Assembly: GCF_001310955.1 (NCBI RefSeq)
Contig: NZ_BAZX01000002.1
Coordinates: 186,001 to 250,000 of the forward strand
Reading direction: 5' to 3'
From: Marinifilum fragile JCM 15579
Lineage (GTDB): Bacteria > Bacteroidota > Bacteroidia > Bacteroidales > Marinifilaceae
DNA: 64,000 nt
The notes under the pieces: generated by a model
Databases searched by the model: none
Told to the model about the DNA's origin: nothing
The model's input: the letters and a program-made list of their open reading frames with translations, nothing else
Made by a program: the position numbers and the translations under genes
In this document: positions 41,895 to 51,285 of the stretch, piece by piece
Numbering within the stretch: the first letter of the stretch is position 1
How the letters are laid out: every line of letters begins with the position of its first letter

Positions 41895-43627
41895 CTATCT
41901 TTCCCCATAAAGCAACTCATATTCTTTTTTGCTGGCAGTATCATGCCATTTTTCCGGAACTACTTTCCAATTGTTGTCACATTTAATGTCAACCATTCCT
42001 TTTTCCTCTATCCACTTCATTAGGTAGTAGCGAAGGTCTTTGGTGGTTGAGTTAATCAATCGAGTGGTTAATTCTTCTTTCGTTAGGCCAGCACCTTCGG
42101 TTAGATGGTTACCACCACCATTTCCACGATAAGAATTTAAAGCTACTCTATAGATTTTATTATCATCGAACTTTTCACCCGAACTCAAGCCGGAAATCTT
42201 AATTCTTTTCCCGTAAGGCTTCGATACATCAACGGTATAATCAATTCCTTCGGCCGAATCGTAATTGAAAAACATGGTGGTTAATCGGCTGCCTTTTTCA
42301 GTTGTTGAAATGTATAGCATCGGATCATTTGCCGATTTCATTTGCTGAAACCAGTTGTTGTAGCTAAACTCCAGAAAATCTTTAATTTCTTTCCCGCTAA
42401 GATTCATGGTGTATAACAAATTCTCAAATCGATATAGCTTAAACAGATCACGAACCTGTAGCTCACCCGAGTCGATAGTGGCGTTGTAGGATAGAGGAGC
42501 AGCAAAAGAAATATCTGCATCAGCCAAATCCATTTGAATGTTCTGAATCAAATCAATAAAAGGAGAATCGCCAAACATGGCATCCTTTGTGGATATGCTT
42601 TTTTTGAAGCTTCCTACTTTTCGCGATACATAAGCCTCTACTTCTTTAAACAAAGGCGTAAAATGTTCAACGTATGCTTTCGATTTTTGAACATCGGAAA
42701 TTTGTACCAAATTTGGTTTTAAAGTTTTGTCGTAGGACTTCTTCTCGTTGTTCCATTTTAAATCAACCACAACTTCAGCCAAAAATTGAGCTCTACTTTT
42801 AGGATTGATCACCAAAACTTTTTCTTTATCCGTATTTTCGAACCACGCAATTTGCTCATGATGATCGTGCCCACAAATCACCATATCTATACCTGGAACT
42901 TGCTTGGCAATCAGAATAGAAGCATTTTCATGACTCATCTCATTTTCATGTTCTTCACCAGCACCCGAGTGAAACAATCCAATCACAAAATCAGGCTGTT
43001 CTTTTTCCTGAATTATTTTTATCCACTTTTGGCTGATTCAACCATCGGTTCGAAATGCATTCCCGACCAAATTTTCTCTGGCAACCATTTCGGAATTGCA
43101 GGGGTGATTAAACCCAAAACTGCAATTTTTACACCTTGTTTCTCGATTATGGTATAAGGCTGGAAATATGGCTTCCCATCGGAGTTCTTTACCGCATTAG
43201 CAGCCATCCATGGGAAATTCAACTCATTTACCACTTTATCGTATACCGCATGTCCTGGCTCAATGTCATGATTCCCAACCGTAGCTGCATCGTATCCCAT
43301 GTAATTCATTACATCAGCACAAATGTGTTTGGTTTCCGTTTTTTCGAAGTTCGAATAGTAAACCAAAGGATCGCCCTGAAGGATATCGCCATTGTCTAAT
43401 AAAATTACTTCTGCATCAGCTTTTTTTCTCTGCTCGCTAACATATTCGTATACCTGGGCTAGCGAGCTGAAAGTTTCCTGTTCGTTTACCAAATCGTATG
43501 GAAACAATGCTCCGTGAACATCACTGGTTCCGTATATTTTTAATTGTAACTGTTCTGCTTTTTGAGGTCCACATGCCGAAATCATCAGCATGATAATCAT
43601 AGCATAAAAGATTGATTTTAGTTTCAT
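41895..43627 (-). pseudogene. 5'-nucleotidase/UshA-family metallophosphoesterase lipoprotein, interrupted by an apparent 1-base deletion
   Basis: The first part (43627 to ~43019) has a lipobox signal (MKLKSIFYAMIIMLMISACG) and metallophosphoesterase motifs YGTSDVHGALFP, LLDNGDILQGDP and VGNHDIEPG, then a stop. Adding one A to the run at 43027-43030 continues as ...KWIKIIQEKEQPDFVIGLFH into the second part, which holds MVICGHDHHEQIAW and the C-terminal nucleotidase domain (LSYNATIDSGELQVRDLFKL, LNSYRGNGGGNHL). The full protein would be ~577 residues, normal for UshA/CpdB-type enzymes that dephosphorylate extracellular nucleotides. Both parts are conserved, so a sequence error or a very recent mutation is likely. 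Confidence 0.85.
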
Positions 43628-43714
43628 CCGTTTTGGCTTATTTTCTGATAATGTGATTTGAAAAGGACCGTAAAGTTATAAAAAAGAACAAAATATTTTA
43701 TGTATGATAAGGAT

Positions 43715-43909
43715 CTATCTAAAGAATACGCCTGAAGATGTATCTGGAGCATTGGTTCTTTTTCTGGCTTTTTCCAGTACCTCTTTCTTTTCATCATCGT
43801 TGTAAAGCGACCAGTTTCCAATTTCTTCTGTAGTTCGCTGACATCCAAAACATACGCCGTTACTGTCTTGTCGACAGATTTTAATACATGGTGATTTTAC
43901 TTCTTCCAT
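43715..43909 (-). CDS. DUF1289-family small Cys-rich protein
   Basis: A 64-residue protein with SPCIKICRQDSNGVCFGCQR followed by TTEEIGNWSLYNDDEKKEVL, the DUF1289 pattern (CxxxC...CxGC, then ExxxW), thought to bind metal or an iron-sulphur cluster. It is small and monocistronic, just upstream of the nucleotidase gene (87 bases between). Confidence 0.85.
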   Translation of the reverse strand: MEEVKSPCIKICRQDSNGVCFGCQRTTEEIGNWSLYNDDEKKEVLEKARKRTNAPDTSSGVFFR

Positions 43910-43989
43910 ATTTTAGTTTGTTTATTTAAATTCATTACAAATAAAGATTAAAAAGTCTTTTTTTCAAAATTTGAACTTGAATTTATCCC

Positions 43990-44086
43990 AAAGAAAAATC
44001 CCGAACCTGTTCAGCCCGGGATTTTCTTCTAACCACTATTTACTAACCTAAATCTAATTCTATGAAAAAACTTCTCTGTTTTGTAT
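43990..44086 (-). ncRNA. Candidate small RNA, copy C
   Basis: On the minus strand a perfect -7 box TACATTTG (44098-44091), with CATTTA 18-19 bases upstream, is followed by ~95 bases ending in the terminator AAAATCCCG...CGGGATTTT (44025-43995) and a T-run. It contains GTTTTTTCATAGAAT, shared with copy A, and the 27-base core at 44055-44029 identical to copy B. The opposite strand has a 17-codon ATG frame only. The minus-strand gene at 44229-44615 could run into it, but the internal promoter suggests an independent transcript. Confidence 0.55.
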
Positions 44087-44228
44087 ATTACAAATGTAGG
44101 GTAGAAATGTGCTAAATGGTTTAAACAAAAGTTAATGAACCTTAAAAGTAAAGATGATTAGAACAATTTTTTGAAAATAGATACGAATGATTGAATCAGT
44201 AGCTGACAAAAGCATAGGATAGCTTGGC

Positions 44229-44615
44229 TTATTCATACACAAATTTAGATCCAGAATTTTCTCCCACAAAACACTTAAGGTTCTTGCTTTTATTTTTTAT
44301 TAGTACATAATATGAGTTGCCTACTTTCTGAAGAGTATCGCCAATTTCCACCAATTTATAGATTCCTTCATTATCATTTAATGAATGAAAATAAAATGAA
44401 TCTCTGCTCTCAATATTGACCACTCTAATAAATAATTCTTGCCTTGTATTTCTATCTATATACTTATTTATTACTTCTGCTTTATATGTTGATCTGTAAA
44501 ATCCCTGATAACTTCTTTTCTTTAGGCTAAATGGATTAATAAATACAAGAATAATACATCCAATAATTAGAATGATGCTTTTGTGATATTTCGTTAAAAG
44601 TTTAGTTATTTCCAT
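44229..44615 (-). CDS. Hypothetical membrane-anchored protein, ~128 aa
   Basis: One N-terminal membrane helix (KSIILIIGCIILVFINPFSL) followed by a beta-rich soluble domain (QELFIRVVNIESRDSFYFHS, NDNEGIYKLVEIGDTLQKVG). MEITKLLTKYHK at 44615 is taken as the start rather than 44645. No family recognised. Lower GC than its neighbours. Confidence 0.6.
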   Translation of the reverse strand: MEITKLLTKYHKSIILIIGCIILVFINPFSLKKRSYQGFYRSTYKAEVINKYIDRNTRQELFIRVVNIESRDSFYFHSLNDNEGIYKLVEIGDTLQKVGNSYYVLIKNKSKNLKCFVGENSGSKFVYE

Positions 44616-44671
44616 AGCAATTAATTTACCCAATTTGGTTTGCACTGACTAGCGAATTGTCTTGGTAGTTC

Positions 44672-44776
44672 CTAATTCTTTAACTCAATTATTCTTCTAG
44701 CTCGCTCTTCAGTGTTTTTATCTTTAATGACTTCTTCCAAGAGCTTTTCAATGCTATCTTTAATAATAAAACTCAT
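44672..44776 (-). CDS. Short ORF, 34 aa
   Basis: MSFIIKDSIEKLLEEVIKDK then NTEERARRIIELKN: an amphipathic helical peptide with realistic composition, lying between the helicase gene and the membrane-anchored protein. No other support. It could be a small regulatory peptide or an antitoxin-like fragment; neither can be shown. Confidence 0.4.
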   Translation of the reverse strand: MSFIIKDSIEKLLEEVIKDKNTEERARRIIELKN

Positions 44777-44839
44777 CTGTTATTTTTGATTTAGAATGTT
44801 TTATTCTATTAGTTGTATCCTTGGATTTTTGGCTTCAAA

Positions 44840-47302
44840 TCAATTCGTCTTCTCCTTCGAATTTCTCAAAAAAGACTGCACGTATCGTAGTTCCGAATAG
44901 CTGTAATCATTCCCCAATGCTTCTTTTACGGGGTTTAAACTATCGGTGCCATGTTTTTTGAACTGCTCTTTAATTTTTTTGATTTTTTTTCTTTCCACAA
45001 ACTCTTTTAAATCGAGCATGCCCAAGCCTACGTAGTGAGCCAGGTGCGATTCGATAGTGGTTTGTGACAAGTTGCGCAGGGCTGCAATTTCCCGAACATT
45101 TTTGCCCTCGGAATACATGTCGTAACTCACCTCCTTGGTGTTGGGTTTCTTTGGTTTTTCTTCTGGTTCGGGCGTAAAATTAAGCATGCCCAATCCTTTT
45201 TCTTGCCTGTATTCCATTACCAGCTTTATTACCTCGCCACCATATCGTTCAATTTTCTTTTTCCCAAATCCTTTTACCGCTTTTAGCTGGTCGGCCGAGC
45301 ATGGCAATAGGTTGGCAATATCAACCAAGCTGCGTTGCGAGGCAATCATATAAGCAGGAGCATTTATATTCTCCGATAGCTCTTTACGCCAGCTTTTTAA
45401 TTTTCGAAGCAAGGTAGGATGTTCCACATTTTCATCTACCACATCGCTTTTTCGTTTGGCTCTAAAACGAACTTTTTCCAAATGTGCCTTGGCCCTGATA
45501 TCCAAATAAGAATCAAGCTTAAACCCATTGAGGCATGCCTTTACACAGCTAAGTTTCACGTGCGAAAGCTCGTGCAATTGCTTCAGGTATTCTTCAATCA
45601 GCTTTTCAATGGCCTGATTATCGGTTTCAAACGAATGATTGTTTAAGATGGAAATTAGATGCTGATCGAGCTTATCGGTGAAATACTTGCAGCCATTTTT
45701 TATTCTTTCCTGTGCTTCCTTGTTGTCATCCAATTTTTCATCGCCAAAGCAATACCTTTTTAAACTTGGAATAAACTTATCGGCAACAGTTAAAATTTCG
45801 GTTTGGAAGGCATCGAAACCAGCTTTGATTTTTTCAGGCAGATTGCCCTGGAAAGCTTTCAGGTTATCTTGTAGTTGCTTGTTGATGTTTCGATAAACCC
45901 TGTAAAGATCGGAGTAGGTAAACAGCTCTTCCAACAGCTGAAACTGGAAACTTCTTTTTGCCATTTCCAATTGTTCTTCCCTTGGCGGATTTTTCTCGAT
46001 GTATTGGGTGAACTGAGAAACAGAACGATCGCAAATGATACCGCTTTCGCTTAATTTGGATTTTAATACCAAACCTTCGAGAGTTTTGCATCGGCTCAAA
46101 GCCACATAAACCTGACCATGAGCAAAGGCTGCATTGGCATCGATTATGGCCTTGTCGAAAGTCAAGCCCTGGCTTTTGTGAATGGTGATGGCCCAAGCCA
46201 ATTTCAGTGGATATTGAGTAAACTGACCAACCACATCTTCCTGAATCTCTTTCGATTCCTGGTTGATGCTGTATTTAATGCTTTGCCACTCTTCAGGATG
46301 TACCTCAATTTCGGAATGATCGTCTTCACATTTTACCAGAATGGCATCTTCTTCGAATCCGGTAACGGTACCAATTTTTCCATTGAAATATAGTTTTTCG
46401 GGCGAGCTATCGTTCTTAACGAACATTACCTGAGCACCTTTCTTTAATTTCAAATCTTCATCGGTAGGATAGGAGTATTCGGGAAACTGTCCATCAATTC
46501 TGGCACTGAAAGATTCTGTTTTGCTTTTAAGCTTTTCCAGTTGTTCTTCGTTTATTTTTTGAGCTCGCGCATTGTGCGTAGTCAATGTAATGTAGCCATC
46601 CTTATTTGTGGGATTAAAATCAGGCAAATATCTTTTTTCCAATTCTTTGAATGAGGCCTGGGAAAGATGGTTGTTCCTGATTTCGTTTAAGATTTGAATA
46701 AAATCCTGATCTTTCTGGCGATAAACATGTTTTAACTCGATGCTAATGTGTTGCGAGGAACGAAAAGCACGACTGCTAAAGAAAAAGGCGGTATCGTAAT
46801 GCTGGCTGAGCAAACTCCACTCCTCATTTTTTACGACAGGAGGCAGCTGTTGCAAATCTCCAATCATGAGTACCTGTACGCCACCAAAAGGCAGGTTTCG
46901 GTTCTTGAATTTTCTCAGCACTTCATCTATTCCATCCAGCAAATCGGCACGAACCATACTAATCTCATCAATAATGAGAAGATCCAAAGATTTAATTAGG
47001 TTGATTTTTTCTTTGCGGTATTTGCGCACCGAAGCCTCGCTTGCATTGGGTTTTTCATTCAGGATTTGACCAGGGAGAATGGGGCCAAATGGCAACTGAA
47101 AAAAGGAATGTATGGTAACCCCTCCCGCATTAATGGCTGCCACACCCGTTGGTGCAACCACGACCATTCGCTTAGGCAATTCAGCCTTAAGTTGTTTCAG
47201 AAATGTGGTTTTACCAGTACCGGCTTTTCCTGTCAGAAAAATTGTGGTATTCGTATTTCTAACGAATTTATGTGCAAGTTCGAGTTGTGAATTGGATTCC
47301 AT
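44840..47302 (-). CDS. PIF1/RecD-like helicase with HRDC and C-terminal HTH domains
   Basis: About 820 residues from MESNSQLELAHKFV (the frame continues to 47353). Walker A is FLTGKAGTGKTTFLKQL, Walker B is LLIIDEISMVRADLL, further motifs are GDLQQLPPVV and the late LAWAITIHKSQGLTFDKAII with VYVALSRCKTLEGL, giving a superfamily 1B 5'-3' helicase of the PIF1 type. After a ~150-residue helical region come an HRDC-like domain (QRSLVDIANLLPCSADQLKA, VKGFGKKKIERYG) and a final HTH (SEGKNVREIAALRNLSQTTI) as in RecQ-like C-termini. Probably acts in DNA repair or G-quadruplex/replication-fork processing. Confidence 0.9.
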   Translation of the reverse strand: MESNSQLELAHKFVRNTNTTIFLTGKAGTGKTTFLKQLKAELPKRMVVVAPTGVAAINAGGVTIHSFFQLPFGPILPGQILNEKPNASEASVRKYRKEKINLIKSLDLLIIDEISMVRADLLDGIDEVLRKFKNRNLPFGGVQVLMIGDLQQLPPVVKNEEWSLLSQHYDTAFFFSSRAFRSSQHISIELKHVYRQKDQDFIQILNEIRNNHLSQASFKELEKRYLPDFNPTNKDGYITLTTHNARAQKINEEQLEKLKSKTESFSARIDGQFPEYSYPTDEDLKLKKGAQVMFVKNDSSPEKLYFNGKIGTVTGFEEDAILVKCEDDHSEIEVHPEEWQSIKYSINQESKEIQEDVVGQFTQYPLKLAWAITIHKSQGLTFDKAIIDANAAFAHGQVYVALSRCKTLEGLVLKSKLSESGIICDRSVSQFTQYIEKNPPREEQLEMAKRSFQFQLLEELFTYSDLYRVYRNINKQLQDNLKAFQGNLPEKIKAGFDAFQTEILTVADKFIPSLKRYCFGDEKLDDNKEAQERIKNGCKYFTDKLDQHLISILNNHSFETDNQAIEKLIEEYLKQLHELSHVKLSCVKACLNGFKLDSYLDIRAKAHLEKVRFRAKRKSDVVDENVEHPTLLRKLKSWRKELSENINAPAYMIASQRSLVDIANLLPCSADQLKAVKGFGKKKIERYGGEVIKLVMEYRQEKGLGMLNFTPEPEEKPKKPNTKEVSYDMYSEGKNVREIAALRNLSQTTIESHLAHYVGLGMLDLKEFVERKKIKKIKEQFKKHGTDSLNPVKEALGNDYSYSELRYVQSFLRNSKEKTN

Positions 47303-47387
47303 TTTGTTCAAATCAATATAAGATATTAAAAGTACAAAATGTTTATGATTCACCCGTTTTTATATGGAATTATTGATTTCTTTTGAC

Positions 47388-47624
47388 TCAGTGGCGAGAG
47401 TTGTCGGAGATGGAGTAGTGAACATAGCAAGTGTATCCTAAAAAATTATCTTGCCTTTTGGTTAAGGGAAAGTTTTGAGGTGTTGCGTTCTTCTTTAAGG
47501 TTTTAAGTTGAACATGTATATGAAGTTCTTTTACTTTCTGATCGGTTTCTTTTAAATTGATATTCGAAATGATCCAGGGATATGAAATATCTAAAGCTTG
47601 AGAAAATATTTTGTATTCATTCAT
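47388..47624 (-). pseudogene. ISL3-family transposase N-terminal remnant
   Basis: MNEYKIFSQALDISYPWIIS and VKELHIHVQLK match the N-terminus of ISL3-type transposases (ALGL..PW, KELHI(H/Y)I). Homology then fades, and the remaining ~35 residues keep only GYTCYVHYSI, near where the family has a Cys and His motif. The DDE core is absent, so this is a dead fragment. No inverted repeats or target duplication are obvious around it. Confidence 0.55.
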
Positions 47625-47707
47625 GTCCGAGATTTTTTAAATCGAACCCTGAATCAATACTCAGGGTTCGAAAGAATGATTATTTGCTTTTGCTAATACG
47701 AATAGAT

Positions 47708-48943
47708 CTAAAATGCGTATTTAAAGTGCAGAAGAAATCTTGTGCTACTTACAAGATCAGAGTCTCCAACCTTGCCGTCGGCCTGAATTGTTCCGTAGGC
47801 AGTACCAGTGTGAATAATCTCTCCACCAATCTTCATTTTACCAGCCAGGAATTCAATTCTTGGAGCCAGCTGGTACAGATAGTCGATGTTTGAACCGCGG
47901 CTGTATAGGCCAACGAAGCTATCTCCATTTTTAGCCAAATCATCATCTGCTCCCAGGTTGGCGCTATAACCAGCGTTGAAACCGTAACGAACATTTCCTG
48001 TTGTTGTGAAAATATCAGAAGTCAAGTTCCAGGTTTTAATATTTGTGTACTCATAATCGCCATTCGACTTTACATTTTTCACTCCATAGCCACCAATCAT
48101 GGTGAAGTTGTACATGTTTTGTCCGTAGATACTCTGGATGTTCCACTTGAACTTTTTGCCTGTGATGCCCAACCAATAGTTCATGTAGTAGCTTCCCAGT
48201 TTCTCATCGGTTTTAATTCCGGCAGAATTAACCGTTAAAGGCATAAGGGTTCGGTAACCTAAAGTAAGTCCTGTAGAAACTGCATTTGACAATTTGGTTT
48301 CGAAACGAGAACTGATCTCAGGAATACTTGACTGCTGAGCGTACTTCACGTTTGCACCCTCAGGTCCTGTACTTTTAAAGTCCATCTCAGAAAGCAGAGC
48401 GAAGCTTAATTTGCTATTGTTGAATTTTCTGGTGTATCTCAACTGAGGTGCACGATTCAACAATCCAAAAGGAACTCCTGCTCCCCAGTGCAATACTCTT
48501 GGGAATGCAGACTCAATGAACATTGGATGCCAGTATTTACCCGCAAGCAGTTGATCTTTGTCCCAGTCAAGCTTGATGAATGCATGACGCAGGCGAAGCA
48601 ATCCGCTTTTATCGTTCGAGGTTCCTACAAAGTCACCTTCAATAACGGCTGTTCCTTTTGCTCCGAAAGCTTCAAAACCACTTACCGTAGCATTCAAACG
48701 AGACTGAATGGTAGTCATAAAGAACTCTGATCGATCGTTTAAATCATAGCCTTCCAAATCTAAAGATTCAGGAGCTGGATAAAGAAGGATTGCTCCTTCT
48801 CTGGCATTAATGGTTTTGCGTGTATCGAAATAGGTTTCAGCGGCAACAAAGCCTTTGATTTTAACGTTCACTTTTTCCTGTGCCTTTGCAAGAGATCCAA
48901 AACAGATCAATAATGCAGGTAGTAAAAATCTAAGTGTTTTCAT
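47708..48943 (-). CDS. Outer-membrane porin-like beta-barrel protein
   Basis: 411 residues: signal peptide (MKTLRFLLPALLICFGSLAK), then a barrel with alternating amphipathic strands (FVAAETYFDTRKTINAREGA, SRLNATVSGFEAFGAKGTAV, HAFIKLDWDKDQLLAGKYWH) ending in STRFLLHFKYAF, the terminal Phe for BAM insertion. It resembles DcaP-like porins. It lies 27 bases after cstA in the same direction, so it probably provides outer-membrane entry for the substrate CstA imports. Confidence 0.82.
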   Translation of the reverse strand: MKTLRFLLPALLICFGSLAKAQEKVNVKIKGFVAAETYFDTRKTINAREGAILLYPAPESLDLEGYDLNDRSEFFMTTIQSRLNATVSGFEAFGAKGTAVIEGDFVGTSNDKSGLLRLRHAFIKLDWDKDQLLAGKYWHPMFIESAFPRVLHWGAGVPFGLLNRAPQLRYTRKFNNSKLSFALLSEMDFKSTGPEGANVKYAQQSSIPEISSRFETKLSNAVSTGLTLGYRTLMPLTVNSAGIKTDEKLGSYYMNYWLGITGKKFKWNIQSIYGQNMYNFTMIGGYGVKNVKSNGDYEYTNIKTWNLTSDIFTTTGNVRYGFNAGYSANLGADDDLAKNGDSFVGLYSRGSNIDYLYQLAPRIEFLAGKMKIGGEIIHTGTAYGTIQADGKVGDSDLVSSTRFLLHFKYAF

Positions 48944-48970
48944 TTTTGTACTGATTTAGTTTGTTAGGTT

Positions 48971-50413
48971 TTATTGATGTTGCAGTTTCACTTTGGCCTG
49001 AGACTTTTTGTAAGCCACGAATAAGAATGCTCCTAGACTTGCAAGGGCTGTGAAAATTCCCAATGGGTAAGCCATGCTTTGCGAGATTCCAAATCCTTCA
49101 GGAGCAATTAGTATATAGGTTGTAATTACTGCTGTCATAAAGGTAGCAGGTAAAGAGATGAACCAGTGACCTCTTCCTTTGTGTACCATATACATAGCAG
49201 CGGTCCATAGTACTACGGTTGCCAAGGTTTGGTTTGCCCATCCAAAGTATCTCCAGATAATGGCAAAGTTTACTTGGGTAAGTAGGAAACCTATTGCGAA
49301 CAATGGCAGGGTAATCAACAGACGTTTACCAAGTGATTTCTGAGAGAAATTCAAAGAGTCTGCAATGGTCAAGCGAGCACTTCTAAAGGCAGTATCCCCA
49401 GACGTAATAGGAGCAGCAACAACACCGAAAACAGCTAATAAACCACCAATTTTACCAAGAAGGCTGTTACAGATTTCATTAACCACCCAAGCTGCATTGT
49501 GTCCTGGTTGCGACATGGTTTCTCCCAATTCGCGAATACCACCGAAGAAAGTCATGGCAGCAGCGGCCCAAATCATGGCAACAACACCTTCTGCAATCAT
49601 GGTTCCGTAAAATATTTTTCTTCCCTGCTTTTCATTGGTCATACAGCGAGCCATTAGAGGCGATTGTGTAGAGTGGAATCCTGAAATGGCACCACAGGCA
49701 ATGGTAATGAATAGTAGAGGATAGATTGGATATTTATCAGGAGAGGCGTGAAAGTTCATGATGTTCGATGGAACCAGTTCAGGAATTTCATAACCGCCGA
49801 AAATTAAAGCTCCGGCAATTCCGAATGCCATAATTAACAGACACAAACCGAAAATTGGGTAAATCTTACCAATCAACTTGTCAATAGGAATCATGGTAGC
49901 CAACAGGTAATAAAGGAATATAACACCTACTAGGATGGAAACATTGAATCCTGTTAATCCATTAAGGATACTGGCAGGCCCTTTGATAAAAACAACGCCA
50001 ACCAATACCAAAAGCACAACCGAAAATACACGCATGAAGTTCTTAAAGGCTGGACCTAAATATTTTCCTACTACTTCAGGAATACTGGCACCTCCATGAC
50101 GAACAGAAAGCATTCCTGAAAAATAATCGTGGACAGCTCCGGCGAAAATACAGCCAATAACAATCCAAATAAAGGCAACAGGGCCCCATAATGCACCGGC
50201 AATTGCTCCAAAAATAGGACCCAGTCCTGCAATATTTAAAAATTGAATCAGGAAGATCTTCTTCCAGTTCATGGGTACATAGTCAACACCATCTTCTTTC
50301 GAAATGGCAGGTGTAGTTTTTTCTGAATCAGCTCCAAATTTGCGTTCTACGAATTTACCGTAAACCACATATCCAAGAATCAGAGCGACAATACAAATAA
50401 AAAAGGTTACCAT
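48971..50413 (-). CDS. cstA: CstA-type carbon-starvation/peptide or pyruvate transporter
   Basis: 480 residues, ~14 hydrophobic segments. Hallmark sequences: FLIQFLNIAGLGPIFGAIAG, GAVHDYFSGMLSVRHGGASI, ISGFHSTQSPLMARCMTNEK and VAAPITSGDTAFRSARLTIA. CstA/BtsT proteins import pyruvate or small peptides under carbon limitation. It is the shorter Bacteroidetes form, lacking the C-terminal extension of E. coli CstA. Its upstream region has a large dyad (50484-50516), and two two-component systems lie directly upstream in the same orientation, so signal-dependent control is likely. Confidence 0.92.
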   Translation of the reverse strand: MVTFFICIVALILGYVVYGKFVERKFGADSEKTTPAISKEDGVDYVPMNWKKIFLIQFLNIAGLGPIFGAIAGALWGPVAFIWIVIGCIFAGAVHDYFSGMLSVRHGGASIPEVVGKYLGPAFKNFMRVFSVVLLVLVGVVFIKGPASILNGLTGFNVSILVGVIFLYYLLATMIPIDKLIGKIYPIFGLCLLIMAFGIAGALIFGGYEIPELVPSNIMNFHASPDKYPIYPLLFITIACGAISGFHSTQSPLMARCMTNEKQGRKIFYGTMIAEGVVAMIWAAAAMTFFGGIRELGETMSQPGHNAAWVVNEICNSLLGKIGGLLAVFGVVAAPITSGDTAFRSARLTIADSLNFSQKSLGKRLLITLPLFAIGFLLTQVNFAIIWRYFGWANQTLATVVLWTAAMYMVHKGRGHWFISLPATFMTAVITTYILIAPEGFGISQSMAYPLGIFTALASLGAFLFVAYKKSQAKVKLQHQ

Positions 50414-50483
50414 AGTAATTCTGTTTTGTATGAGTACTAAATTTTACTTCTACAAAACAAGTGGAAACGATTGCGGAGGGTAA

Positions 50484-50516
50484 GGGTAGTTTTGCGCAAA
50501 TTGCGCCAAAATACCC
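50484..50516. promoter_or_regulatory. Dyad operator upstream of cstA
   Basis: A 33-base imperfect palindrome: GGGTA at the left end, TACCC at the right end, and a central GCGCAA-A-TTGCGC flanked by TTTT and AAAA. It sits 71 bases from the cstA ATG, between the response-regulator gene and cstA. NarL-type regulators bind short inverted heptamers, so the adjacent regulators are the natural candidates (inference). Confidence 0.6.
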
Positions 50517-50633
50517 TCACAAGTATATGGGGGTAAATACGTACAAATGAACTGTAAGTAGATTAAAGTCAGATCTTTGTACTGTTGTTTGGAATGAATT
50601 TAATTAGAAGTCTGTAAGTGTCAGATTTTGAGT

Positions 50634-51275
50634 TTAAATCTCAATAATATTGTTTTTAACGGCATACATTACCATGGCAATGGAGTTGGCACAATTGGTT
50701 TTACTCAGCAAATTGGCTCTATGTCGCTCCACGGTTCTAATGCTAATATAAAGGGTATCTGCAATTTTGTTATTGCTGTATCCTTTGCAGATTAGCTGCA
50801 GAACTTCCAGTTCGCGATCGGTAAAGTGAACCACCTCAGAGGGTTTTTTTTGTTGCTTGCGTTTATTGAGAATACCCACCAATAGTTCTTGAGAGAAGTA
50901 ACTTCCTCCGGCTCCAACCATGTTTATGGCGGTTGATAATTCATCAACATCGGAGTTTTTAAGGAGAAAACCTTTCACCCCAGCTTCCACCATTTTGTCG
51001 TAGTATTGTTCCTCTCCATGCATAGACAGGACAATAATATTGAGATTCGGATTCTCCCTTAGTGCATGTATGGTCGCATCAATACCGTTCATTTTAGGCA
51101 TATTGATGTCCATTAGAACAATATCAGCTGAGGTAACCTTTAGCAAATCCAAAAACTCCTGTCCATTTTCAGCTTCCCCAACCACGTGAATTCCTTTCAT
51201 ATCATCAAGCAAAAAGCGCAATCCTTTACGGAAAATTTTGTGATCGTCAACGATGATTATTTTTTGTTCGTTCAT
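50634..51275 (-). CDS. NarL/LuxR-type response regulator, copy 1
   Basis: 213 residues. Receiver domain: KIIIVDDHKIFRKGLRFLLD, phospho-Asp in IVLMDINMPKMNGIDA, Lys in VKGFLLKNSDVDELS. C-terminal LuxR HTH: FTDRELEVLQLICKGYSNNK, then IADTLYISIRTVERHRANLL. It is paralogous to the regulator at 53845-54489 almost throughout. It is the last gene of a four-gene kinase/regulator cluster whose next gene is cstA, and probably activates that locus. Confidence 0.92.
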   Translation of the reverse strand: MNEQKIIIVDDHKIFRKGLRFLLDDMKGIHVVGEAENGQEFLDLLKVTSADIVLMDINMPKMNGIDATIHALRENPNLNIIVLSMHGEEQYYDKMVEAGVKGFLLKNSDVDELSTAINMVGAGGSYFSQELLVGILNKRKQQKKPSEVVHFTDRELEVLQLICKGYSNNKIADTLYISIRTVERHRANLLSKTNCANSIAMVMYAVKNNIIEI

Positions 51276-51285
51276 GTTAGAAGTT

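Noticed and set aside
44072-44125. 17-codon plus-strand frame MKKLLCFVYY... opposite small-RNA copy C
   Set aside because: Too short to be a gene. Kept only as the alternative reading (decayed leader and start of an outer-membrane receptor gene) because promoter and terminator favour the minus strand.
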